Source: Pseudomonadota bacterium
GTDB taxonomy: Bacteria; Pseudomonadota; Alphaproteobacteria; Micavibrionales; Micavibrionaceae
NCBI GenBank assembly: GCA_016198545.1
Contig: JACQIJ010000121.1
Coordinates: 1-11,893, forward strand
Direction: 5' to 3'
DNA length: 11,893 bases
The notes under the pieces: generated by a model
The model's input: the letters and a program-made list of their open reading frames with translations, nothing else
What the model was told of the DNA's origin: nothing
The model's database searches: none
Part shown: piece after piece, positions 1 to 6,435 of the stretch
How the letters are laid out: each line of letters opens with the position of its first letter
How positions within the stretch are numbered: the stretch's first letter is position 1
Translations under genes and position numbers: made by a program

Positions 1-21
1 ATCGGATGCCGGCGCGGGGCG

Positions 22-46
22 TTAAAATGGGGCGGTTTCAGCCCCC
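22..46 (-). terminator. Possible terminator at the end of the chaperone gene
   Basis: On the minus strand GGGGC (41-45) and GCCCC (29-33) can pair around a 7-nt loop that contains the chaperone stop codon, followed by ATTTT (24-28). The stem is only 5 bp, and a competing CGGTT/AACCG pairing exists, so this is a weak call. It lies where the subunit operon would be expected to end. Confidence 0.3.
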
Positions 47-901
47 AACCGGGAACTTCTTGTCGTCGAACGTGATGCCCTTGTCCGGTCCGTCGCCTTC
101 AAAAACGATGCGGATGGTTCCCCCTGCGACGCGGCCGACCTTCAGCGGTATTTTCATCAGGCGGCGCGGAACCTCGTGGAATATGTTGACGGCGTTCCGG
201 CGCGCGATGAGGATTTCCTTTCCTCCGTCAGGCGGCGTCCAGTACACCATTACGTTTCCGATCGTGGAAAATTTTCCGCCGCGCTCTATGGTGAATTCTA
301 TAAGGGGCGGCTTTTTACCGTCAGCGGAAGCAGGTATGAAGCGCGGCGCGCCTATGCTCGCCGTGCCATCATAGGTTCCCTGCCGGACGATGACGGGCAC
401 GGCGATGCCGACATTCATGCCCATGCCGATATTGGCGCTGGCCTGCCCTTCCGGACCGTCTATGTTCATCGACATCGATCCGGCGTTGTGCCGGCTTGTG
501 TTTTTCAGATAAAGATGGACGCGGTATTCGCCGTCCGCCATGCCCGCGGGGCGGCGCAGCGACATGCGCACGCGCTGCTTTCCTCCGGGCGGCAGGGAAA
601 CCTGCCGCGGGCTGAAAAGAACGGCGGTTTCGGGATCGAATTCCGGATTGAGCGGCTGGTCCAGGCGTTTGTAATCGCCCGTTTCCGTCTGGGCGACATT
701 CAGCCATGACATTCTGTAGGTTTCGCTCTGGTTGTTGGAAACATTGATAACGGTGATGTCCTGCATCCGGTCGCGTGAAGTGAATGCCACGCGAATAGGC
801 ATAATCATCAGACCGGCCAGCGCCGGCGGCGTTACGGCAAGGGCCAGCATGCCGCAAACCGCAGCGACGAGAAGAGCTTTCAAAAAGCGTGCTTTTTTCA
901 T
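38..901 (-). CDS. PapD-like periplasmic pilus chaperone
   Basis: Predicted periplasmic chaperone that would hold fibre subunits folded and deliver them to the usher. The 287-aa product starts with a clear signal peptide (residues 1-29, ending PALA). The mature part opens with a beta-strand-rich, PapD-type immunoglobulin domain. Visible family landmarks are YRMSWLNV at 62-69, SPRQVSLPPGGKQ at 97-109 and GEYRVHLYLK at 124-133. This is the FSPR-Q-V-L-PG-Q-R-x-R plus GEYR-H pattern of non-classical chaperones rather than enterobacterial PapD itself. A second beta domain runs from about 180 to the end. It is the last gene of the minus-strand subunit cluster, 53 nt after the third subunit gene; TAGGA lies about 10 nt before the ATG. 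The family call is fairly firm, but its partners are inferred from position. Confidence 0.85.
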   Translation of the reverse strand: MKKARFLKALLVAAVCGMLALAVTPPALAGLMIMPIRVAFTSRDRMQDITVINVSNNQSETYRMSWLNVAQTETGDYKRLDQPLNPEFDPETAVLFSPRQVSLPPGGKQRVRMSLRRPAGMADGEYRVHLYLKNTSRHNAGSMSMNIDGPEGQASANIGMGMNVGIAVPVIVRQGTYDGTASIGAPRFIPASADGKKPPLIEFTIERGGKFSTIGNVMVYWTPPDGGKEILIARRNAVNIFHEVPRRLMKIPLKVGRVAGGTIRIVFEGDGPDKGITFDDKKFPVGG

Positions 902-954
902 GACCTTATATTCCTATCACATTCCGTTATTTGCGCGAAGACGGTTTCACGGGA

Positions 955-1443
955 TTACCAGCTGAATGTTATATCGATACTGTCGGAATAAGCGCCGCTG
1001 GGATAGACGTTTGAATCCCCGATCGTCCGCAGCGTCGCGCCGACGAAAACGGTAGCTTCCCCCGCTCCGTCGGCGATGATCGTTCCCGGCGAAACGGTAT
1101 AGGTTATCGATGAGAACACAGCCGTTCCGCCGCCGCCGCCGAGGGTCAGGTCGCCGTCATCGACGTTTACGAATATTTGCGTTCCCGGCGTAAACCCTTC
1201 CAAAAAATATTCGGCCCTTTGCGGCGGCGTCGCGACAACGAAGGCCGGGTCGGCGACATAGGAATTGTCGCTGGCGGCAACAGCCACGGTGTGCTGGGCA
1301 GCATTGTCGCGCAGTGAAAAAAGGCCAAAATCGAGCGTCTGTATTTCCGTCATCATTTCCTGCGCTGCGGCTGGCAGTGTCAGAGCGCACAGCATGGCCG
1401 CCGACAGCAGCGCCGTAAAAAACCTAGTACTCCAGCGTGACAT
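955..1443 (-). CDS. Short secreted DUF4402-like pilin subunit (third subunit)
   Basis: Secreted 162-aa protein, probably a minor or tip subunit of the fibre. The signal peptide covers residues 1-28 (ending PAAAQ). The mature protein has DUF4402-like landmarks: LDFGLFSL near its start, and near its end VFVGATLRT followed by YPSGAYSDSIDITFSW, matching the family's 'GATL...Y.SG.Y.g.f.vT..Y' ending. It differs from its two neighbours: it is shorter, has no cysteine in the mature part, carries a run of five glycines and ends in Trp instead of Tyr. The ATG at 1443 is chosen over the frame's upstream start at 1509 because it gives a clean signal peptide and has AAGGA 7 nt before it. The gene begins 20 nt inside the end of the preceding subunit gene, so translational coupling is likely. 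Exact role is inferred. Confidence 0.8.
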   Translation of the reverse strand: MSRWSTRFFTALLSAAMLCALTLPAAAQEMMTEIQTLDFGLFSLRDNAAQHTVAVAASDNSYVADPAFVVATPPQRAEYFLEGFTPGTQIFVNVDDGDLTLGGGGGTAVFSSITYTVSPGTIIADGAGEATVFVGATLRTIGDSNVYPSGAYSDSIDITFSW

Positions 1444-2065
1444 CGAAGGTTCCTTCGTAGTCGCCCGACTGATATCGGTCATTGGTGTTTTCCGTACGCA
1501 ATGTCGCACCGATATTGATGGTGATGGCGCCTGTGCCGTCGGTTACGCCTTCGCCCGCGACGGCGTCGCCGTCGGGGTCGGCATCGTCCACCGACCATGC
1601 GCCGGACTGGCCGGGCATGTCATCGACGATGCGCGCAACGATAATATCCGGATTTGCGCCAACGCATCCTGAAACGCAGGTCAGGTCCACCACATTGCTG
1701 TAACGGATGAAGACGGTCGTATCGGGCAGCCCGCCGGTAAGGCCGAGAACGCCGGGTTGTCCCGCCGCCGCATCCGACAGAAGTCTTGCGACGGGGTCCG
1801 TATTGCCGCTGTCGTTAATGGTGCCGTCGGTCGCCATCGCCAGTTCGCCCGTCTCCCCGGCGGCGGACGTGATCATAAGAGTCCCGAAATCGACGTCGGT
1901 CGCCTCCACCGCGAAATTGTTGTCCATCGCCGCCGATACGGTGACGGGCGTCGGTACGCCGTTACTGATGGCGGTCTGGGCCTGCGTGGCATAAGGCGGC
2001 GCGCAGAAGGCCGCCGCGGCAAGACAGAGGCAGGCGGTTATCCGCGCTGTTTCGTTTATTTTCAT
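1424..2065 (-). CDS. Secreted DUF4402-family pilin-like subunit (second subunit)
   Basis: Secreted 213-aa beta-rich protein of the DUF4402 type, a family repeatedly found beside chaperone-usher genes. The signal peptide covers roughly residues 1-29 (ending ATQA). The mature domain shows VDFGTLMI, then GELAMATDGTIND, a middle GLTGGLPDTTVFI strand, and the ending ITINIGATLRT plus YQSGDYEGTFDVTLEY. A CVSGC pair in the middle could form a local disulfide. It follows the first subunit gene by 67 nt, a gap containing a 12-bp hairpin. Its own ribosome binding site is weak (only AGG, about 14 nt before the ATG), so lower output than the first subunit is plausible. Its last 20 nt overlap the third subunit gene. 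Structural role (shaft or adaptor) is inferred. Confidence 0.83.
   Translation of the reverse strand: MKINETARITACLCLAAAAFCAPPYATQAQTAISNGVPTPVTVSAAMDNNFAVEATDVDFGTLMITSAAGETGELAMATDGTINDSGNTDPVARLLSDAAAGQPGVLGLTGGLPDTTVFIRYSNVVDLTCVSGCVGANPDIIVARIVDDMPGQSGAWSVDDADPDGDAVAGEGVTDGTGAITINIGATLRTENTNDRYQSGDYEGTFDVTLEY
1443..1468 (-). repeat. 26-bp identical segment shared by subunits 1 and 2 (copy in subunit 2)
   Basis: These 26 bases are identical to 2152-2177. Both encode the conserved SGDYEGTFD part of the C-terminal DUF4402 strand. In this copy the segment also holds the ribosome binding site (AAGGA) of the third subunit gene, within the inverted repeat CGAAGG-AA-CCTTCG. The identity probably reflects duplication of the subunit genes. 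Confidence 0.7.
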
Positions 2066-2080
2066 GTCACAATAAACCTA

Positions 2081-2111
2081 AAGCCCGCTTGCGCGTTTGG
2101 CAAGCGGGCTT
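2081..2111 (-). terminator. Intercistronic GC-rich hairpin (attenuator, terminator or RNA stabiliser)
   Basis: A perfect 12-bp inverted repeat, AAGCCCGCTTGC (2081-2092) and GCAAGCGGGCTT (2100-2111), encloses a 7-nt loop. On the minus strand it lies 21 nt after the stop of subunit 1 and is followed by a broken U-rich stretch (TTTAGGTTTATT). The tail is poorer than a classic intrinsic terminator. Partial termination, or protection of the subunit 1 message from 3' decay, both fit. Either would leave more mRNA for subunit 1 than for the genes after it. Confidence 0.65.
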
Positions 2112-2132
2112 CGGAAATTCTTGTCGAGCGAA

Positions 2133-2906
2133 TTAGTAGAACAGAACGACGTCGAAGGTTCCTTCGTAGTCGCCCGATTCATAACGGTTGCCCGCCGTAT
2201 AGTCGAAGGTCGAGTCCGTTTGAATCGTCGCGCCCATCAGGATGTCGAGAGCGCCCGCAGCCGTCGTATCGGCGGCAAAATAGTTTGCCGGAAGGGCTGC
2301 GGCTGTGTCGGCCGCGGCTATGTTCGGGGCTTCAGGCGTTTCAGCCGCAGTGATGGTCCATGACCCGTTCTGCGTGCTGACGCCGTTTACGCCCGTTTCG
2401 GATACGAGCTGCGAGATCCACATGGACGGGCTGGTGCCCGCGATCGGGCCTTGCGGGGCAACTTCGTTCGTTGTGGTCGCAAGCTCGAACCACATGCGGA
2501 TTTCCTGATCCGGGAATGCGCCGGTGATGTTTATCTGACCGGGCGTGCCGGGAACGGGGGCGCCGCCGCTGTCTTCAGCGACGATGCGGGCGATGGTCGG
2601 GGCCGCGCCTGGGGATCCCAGGCAGGCCGTGTTGGATTCATCGAACGTGCCGTCAGTGGCCATAATCAAACAACCGGACTCGCCGTTCCATCCGGTAACG
2701 CCGATATTGCCGTACGCAACATCGTCTACAGCCGTTGTAAAAGTGTTTTCTACGGTAGCGCAAAGATGGATCGTGAAAGGATCCTGCGCATCGATCGTGC
2801 CGACTGTGCCAACAGCGCACGCCGCCCAAGCGGATCCGCCGCTAACGGCAAAACCAAGGGCGACAGCCCCCGCGATTGCCGTATTTCTGATTTTACAAAG
2901 TTTCAT
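2133..2906 (-). CDS. Secreted DUF4402-family major pilin-like subunit (first subunit)
   Basis: Secreted 257-aa protein, the longest and promoter-proximal subunit, so the best candidate for the main fibre component. The signal peptide covers residues 1-28 (ending SAWA). The mature part shows VDDVAYGNIGV, CLIMATDGTFDES, the GQINITGAFPDQEIRMWF strand, then LDILMGATIQT and the ending YESGDYEGTFDVVLFY, all matching DUF4402 landmarks. Mature cysteines at 30, 49, 79 and 95 could make two disulfides in the N-terminal half. An Ala/Asn-rich insertion around 185-215 accounts for the extra length. The ribosome binding site AAGGAG stands 8 nt before the ATG and is the best in the cluster. A strong hairpin follows the stop codon. 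The family call is good; 'major' rests on position, binding site and hairpin. Confidence 0.84.
   Translation of the reverse strand: MKLCKIRNTAIAGAVALGFAVSGGSAWAACAVGTVGTIDAQDPFTIHLCATVENTFTTAVDDVAYGNIGVTGWNGESGCLIMATDGTFDESNTACLGSPGAAPTIARIVAEDSGGAPVPGTPGQINITGAFPDQEIRMWFELATTTNEVAPQGPIAGTSPSMWISQLVSETGVNGVSTQNGSWTITAAETPEAPNIAAADTAAALPANYFAADTTAAGALDILMGATIQTDSTFDYTAGNRYESGDYEGTFDVVLFY
2152..2177 (-). repeat. 26-bp identical segment shared by subunits 1 and 2 (copy in subunit 1)
   Basis: Identical to 1443-1468 and encodes the same SGDYEGTFD residues at the C-terminus of subunit 1. No gene starts at this copy, so here the embedded AAGGA has no obvious translational role. Confidence 0.7.
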
Positions 2907-2934
2907 AAAGGTTTCTCCTTGTTTGCCCTAGGGT

Positions 2935-2960
2935 TTGACCGTGCCCGTCCCTCCGGTCAA
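2935..2960 (-). promoter_or_regulatory. Inverted repeat in the 5' leader of subunit 1
   Basis: TTGACCG (2935-2941) and CGGTCAA (2954-2960) form a perfect 7-bp inverted repeat with a 12-nt spacer, ending 29 nt before the subunit 1 start codon. As DNA it could be a dimeric regulator's operator. As RNA it would be a hairpin whose loop carries a GAGGGA sequence. Which, if either, applies cannot be told from the sequence. Confidence 0.4.
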
Positions 2961-2986
2961 CGCCTGAGGATTGCGGACATATAATC

Positions 2987-2995
2987 ATTATCACA
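2987..2995 (-). promoter_or_regulatory. Candidate extended -10 promoter for the subunit operon
   Basis: On the minus strand this reads TGTGATAAT, an extended -10 element (TGn plus GATAAT, five of six matches to TATAAT). No good -35 sits at the proper distance. Transcription would start near 2980, giving a leader of about 73 nt that includes the 2935-2960 inverted repeat. Confidence 0.3.
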
Positions 2996-3104
2996 TGACA
3001 AGGGTTAATTCATCCTTAATGTCTTATATTGATTATGTTTTTCGGCATATTGGAAGATTACGGCAAGAGACGTTTGAATAGGGAAAAGTCAGCGACGGGT
3101 TTTC

Positions 3105-3133
3105 TTGAGACCGCTATCCGGCTGTGCTCTAAT
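3105..3133 (+). promoter_or_regulatory. Candidate sigma70 promoter of the usher operon
   Basis: TTGAGA (3105-3110) and TCTAAT (3128-3133) are spaced by exactly 17 nt, each with five of six consensus bases. The start of transcription would fall near 3140, about 40 nt before the usher ATG at 3179. This argues against translation starting upstream at 3029 or 3035. Confidence 0.5.
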
Positions 3134-3178
3134 GAAGGAAGATGTTTCGTCCTGAATTTCTTGCCGCATATTCCACTT

Positions 3179-6100
3179 ATGAACAAACTGGTTGTCAGCC
3201 ATATCCGCCGCAGAAGGCTGCGTTTACTTGCGCTTTTTGCGCTGCTCCAGATTGCGGCTTCCGCGCTTCCGCCCGTCTGTCCGCAGGCGCGGGCCGAGAC
3301 TGACGCCGTCGTGCCGCGCAAGGATTTGCTCGGTCTGGCGCGTCAGTTCGTGGAAAAGGTGGGCGCCGGTTTCGACCGGGCCGACGAATATATCCTGACC
3401 CCGGAGGAAAAACGCCGCCGCCGCTACGCCGTCGATATTCCGGACGGTGAACTTCTGCTGTTGCGGGTAGGCGTCGTGAAATCGAATGCGCGCAGCAACC
3501 GGCAGCGCCTGCTTTTCGAAGAACCTGTCATCGCCATCAAGCAGGGCGATGATGTCATGGTGTCATTGTCCGATTTTTTCAACGTCGCGCAATTCGCCGT
3601 CGAGGTAAAGCCTGCTGAAAAAGTGGCGGAGGGCTGGTTTATCAGGAAAAACAAAATATTCAGGCTCGATGTTGGCGCGATGACGGCGAATGTCGACGGC
3701 GCGGAATACAGACTGACCGAAGGCGATGTCGGCATCGATGATACGGACATATACCTAAAAGGAAAGATTCTCGAGGAAATGTTCGATTTCGAATCCGAAG
3801 TCGTTCTCGCTACGCAGTTCATGGATGTTAAAACCGAACAGAAATGGCCTTCCATCGAAAAGCTGGAACGCGCGCGCCGCCGCGGCCGATTTTATCTTCC
3901 GCCGCCTTCCTTGCCGCGGCAGGACGAGCCGTACGATCTGGCGAGCGTGCCGAATGCCTACATAAAGACAACGCGATCATTCCAGCGCAGCGCCGAGGGT
4001 CAGATCAGCAAGTCGGCCAGTTACAGCGCCATCATAGAGGGGGACATGATAGGGCATACGGGCCGCATTCTCACCGGCGGAAGCCTTGATCCCGGCGGGC
4101 AGAGAATCGATTCCGTTCAGGCCGCGTTCCGCAAGGAATCGGATAAAGCGGACCTTCTGGGGCGGATGAAGGCGCGCGAATACGAATTCGGCGATATCGG
4201 CGGCGGGGTCGGCTTGCGCGTTACCAATCGCGATCCCTACGTTACATCTGATCCGACGACGGCCATCGAGGGCGACATTACGCCCGGATGGGACGCGGAA
4301 CTTTACCGGGGCGGCGAATATTTGCAGAACCTGACAGATATTCAGGGGCGTTACAGGTTTGAAGATGTCCGCCTGACGGGCGGCGCCAATGATTTCAGAA
4401 TCCTGAAATACGGCCCGCTGGGCGAGGTAGAGGAGGAGAGCGTAACGATCTATTCCACGCCCAAGCTGGCGGGAACGGACGGCGGCCTATATGATGTGAA
4501 GGCAACCGCGGCGGCTACGAATCTGTGGACGCGCACGCCGCAGGAAAGCCAGGACAAATACACGCCTATCGTGGACGGTTCGTATCAGTGGGCTCTGGAC
4601 CAGAATACGTCCATGAAAGCCACGCTTTCGACAAGCCAGCAACAGGGCGAGCAGAAAACCTTCGTCGGTCTCGGCGCGGCATCCTATTTCGACAAAACAT
4701 TGCTGAATACAAATGTAACGGCCGATGTGGACGGCCCGCTGTCGGCCAGCGTCACGGCGCGGCGCTCCATTCTGGACCAGAGCGTGACGCTGGGTGGCGA
4801 ATATACCGAGGAGGATTTCGGGTCGATCTCGGATGCCAGCACACCGTCGCAGTACTCTCTCAGCGCGGCAGCCCGGGGCCGTCTGCCCTATCTGCCTGTG
4901 ACCTATACGGCCAGCGCCGACTATACGGAGAACGAAGACGGCAACAGCCGCCAGAAAAACAGTCTTACGCTCGGCGGACGCCCGGGGCGGATCGGCGTCA
5001 GCACGGGCCTGACCGAAACGATCAACAAGTCCGAGGATTCGCAATCCACCGCGCTCGACGGGTTCACCGCGTTGAATGGAAGGCTGGAGCGGGTGCACTG
5101 GCGCGCCAGCGCCGATTACGGCATCAAGCCGGAAGGGTTTAATATCAACACCTACAACCTCAACATGACGCGGGGGTTAACGAAGAACGTCTCGGGCAAT
5201 CTGACCCTGCAGAACAAGCCCGATACCGATTTCACAAGCGCCATCGCCTCTGTTTCATGGAATGCGAAATACATGCGCGTATCTCCGCGGGTTTCCTACG
5301 ACAGCGACAACAATCTGGGCGTTTTTCTGAATACGGATTTCGGCCTGGCCTACTCTCCCTATGCGCCGGATATCGTCATGCGCGGCAAGGATATTTCCAA
5401 GCTGGGCGGCGTCTCGGCCTTCGTCTTTCTGGACAGGGATGGCAACGGGATTTTTTCGGAAGGGGATGAGCCGATACAGGATGCCATCGTCGAAGCCGTC
5501 CATTCGCGCAGCGCGGGGACAACGGACGAAAACGGCGAGGCCTTTCTTTTTGATCTGCCTGCCACGATCATCACCGATGTCAGGCTGGATGAAAACAGCT
5601 TCTTTGATCCCTTCCTTGTTCCCGGACGGGAAGGCGTGTCGATATTGCCCCGGCCGGGGCACGAAGCCCGGATAGAATTCCCCGTCCATAACGGCGGGGA
5701 ACTGGACGGCACGGTTTATGCGCGGTTCGATCAGGGAAAGCCGCGCGCCGTACGCAATGTGCGCGTATTGCTCTATGACATGGACGGAAAGCTTGCGAAA
5801 AGTGTGACGACCTCCTTCGACGGTTTCTATTTGCTCCAGAAAATCCATCCGGGCCGGTACTACCTGATGATCGACGAACGGGATGCAAGGAATTTCGGTT
5901 TTATTCGGCCGCTTCCGGAACAGGTATCCTTCGGTTACGAGGGGACGCTGGTCTACGGGCACGATATTACGCTCGGCAGGGCCGAAAAGGACGGCCCTGC
6001 CGATGTTCCTTTGAGCATAGGCGCGGACTACGGCGAATATGTCAGCATGAACCCCGCTTTCGATCCGGATTTCTTCGAAGGCAGGACGATAGCCCTCAAT

Positions 6101-6391
6101 CTCGGCAGTTACCATTCCAACTTTCTTATGTCCGTGGTTTGGTACAGGCTGAAATCGCGCTATGACGCCATTCTCGGGGGCGGCTGGCCGCTCGTCACGC
6201 CCAGTGAAAGCTTCGCATCGGCTGAAACCGGCCTTCACACGCTGCGCGTACAGGCGCCGCGCTTTGATATAGAAGATGCTTGGCGGCGCTGCCGCGCTTT
6301 TATGGCGCGGGGCATCTATTGCGGCGTTGAGGTTTTGCCCGGCGGCTTCAAGCGTCAGGCCGCGACCGGAAAAGAAGGCGGCAGGGGTTGA
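3179..6391 (+). CDS. Usher-like outer-membrane protein with Sdr-type and SPOR-like C-terminal domains
   Basis: Predicted outer-membrane assembly platform of the fibre, 1070 aa, longer than usual ushers (about 800-900). Numbering from the ATG at 3179: signal peptide 1-39 (ending ARA); N-terminal periplasmic domain about 91-238; an usher-type module about 369-427 (PGWDAELYRGGEYLQN, YRFEDVRLTGGANDFRI); many alternating strands about 430-735 that fit a beta-barrel; an SdrD-B-like domain from 742 with a calcium-site-like DRDGNG at 752-757; a carboxypeptidase-regulatory-like domain about 841-902 (SFDGFYLLQKIHPGRYYL); and a SPOR-like ending about 1018-1056 (LHTLRVQAPRF, AWRRCRAFMARGIYCGVEV), suggesting peptidoglycan contact. 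The start is chosen for the signal peptide; no Shine-Dalgarno precedes it. The usher call rests on the middle module plus the chaperone and subunits next door. Domain limits are by eye. Confidence 0.78.
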   Translation: MNKLVVSHIRRRRLRLLALFALLQIAASALPPVCPQARAETDAVVPRKDLLGLARQFVEKVGAGFDRADEYILTPEEKRRRRYAVDIPDGELLLLRVGVVKSNARSNRQRLLFEEPVIAIKQGDDVMVSLSDFFNVAQFAVEVKPAEKVAEGWFIRKNKIFRLDVGAMTANVDGAEYRLTEGDVGIDDTDIYLKGKILEEMFDFESEVVLATQFMDVKTEQKWPSIEKLERARRRGRFYLPPPSLPRQDEPYDLASVPNAYIKTTRSFQRSAEGQISKSASYSAIIEGDMIGHTGRILTGGSLDPGGQRIDSVQAAFRKESDKADLLGRMKAREYEFGDIGGGVGLRVTNRDPYVTSDPTTAIEGDITPGWDAELYRGGEYLQNLTDIQGRYRFEDVRLTGGANDFRILKYGPLGEVEEESVTIYSTPKLAGTDGGLYDVKATAAATNLWTRTPQESQDKYTPIVDGSYQWALDQNTSMKATLSTSQQQGEQKTFVGLGAASYFDKTLLNTNVTADVDGPLSASVTARRSILDQSVTLGGEYTEEDFGSISDASTPSQYSLSAAARGRLPYLPVTYTASADYTENEDGNSRQKNSLTLGGRPGRIGVSTGLTETINKSEDSQSTALDGFTALNGRLERVHWRASADYGIKPEGFNINTYNLNMTRGLTKNVSGNLTLQNKPDTDFTSAIASVSWNAKYMRVSPRVSYDSDNNLGVFLNTDFGLAYSPYAPDIVMRGKDISKLGGVSAFVFLDRDGNGIFSEGDEPIQDAIVEAVHSRSAGTTDENGEAFLFDLPATIITDVRLDENSFFDPFLVPGREGVSILPRPGHEARIEFPVHNGGELDGTVYARFDQGKPRAVRNVRVLLYDMDGKLAKSVTTSFDGFYLLQKIHPGRYYLMIDERDARNFGFIRPLPEQVSFGYEGTLVYGHDITLGRAEKDGPADVPLSIGADYGEYVSMNPAFDPDFFEGRTIALNLGSYHSNFLMSVVWYRLKSRYDAILGGGWPLVTPSESFASAETGLHTLRVQAPRFDIEDAWRRCRAFMARGIYCGVEVLPGGFKRQAATGKEGGRG

Positions 6392-6400
6392 TTTATCCTG

Positions 6401-6429
6401 TTGTCTTGAACGTCCCGTCTTATTAGATT
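6401..6429 (+). promoter_or_regulatory. Possible internal promoter before the acyltransferase pair
   Basis: TTGTCT (6401-6406) and TAGATT (6424-6429) are spaced by 17 nt, with four of six consensus bases in each. The -10 ends 6 nt before the SGNH gene's ATG, so a transcript from here would be nearly leaderless, which would fit the absence of a ribosome binding site. Weak evidence; read-through from the usher gene is an equally good explanation for expression. Confidence 0.25.
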
Positions 6430-6435
6430 GCTTTC

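Larger units (their letters stand above)
2907..3178. promoter_or_regulatory. Divergent control region between subunit and usher genes
   Basis: This 272-nt stretch separates the first subunit gene from the usher-like gene. It contains an AT-rich core (about 2975-3040) amid GC-rich DNA, an inverted repeat at 2935-2960, a candidate minus-strand extended -10 at 2987-2995 and a good sigma70-type plus-strand promoter at 3105-3133. The usher reading frame stays open back to 3029, but that extension has neither a ribosome binding site nor a signal peptide at its start and is treated as non-coding. Control of both arms from this region is inferred from the layout. Confidence 0.65.

Noticed and set aside
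176..709. 177-codon plus-strand frame opposite the chaperone gene
   Set aside because: Arg/His-rich shadow of the chaperone gene; no signal peptide, domain or binding site.
1444..1509. Longer start for the third subunit at 1509
   Set aside because: It adds 22 charged residues before a perfect signal peptide and would lengthen the overlap with the second subunit; the ATG at 1443 has its own Shine-Dalgarno.
1757..2353. 198-codon plus-strand frame spanning the second and first subunit genes
   Set aside because: Arg/Pro-rich translation running across two well-supported minus-strand genes and the hairpin between them; a shadow frame.
3029..3178. In-frame upstream extension of the usher gene from a TTG at 3029 or ATG at 3035
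   Set aside because: No ribosome binding site, it would bury the signal peptide 50 residues in, and a good promoter at 3105-3133 starts transcription after it.
5255..6238. 327-codon open frame antisense to the usher gene
   Set aside because: It lies wholly opposite the carboxy half of a well-supported gene, reads as Arg/Pro/Gly-rich sequence without domains, and has no context. It is explained by GC-rich codon use on the other strand.
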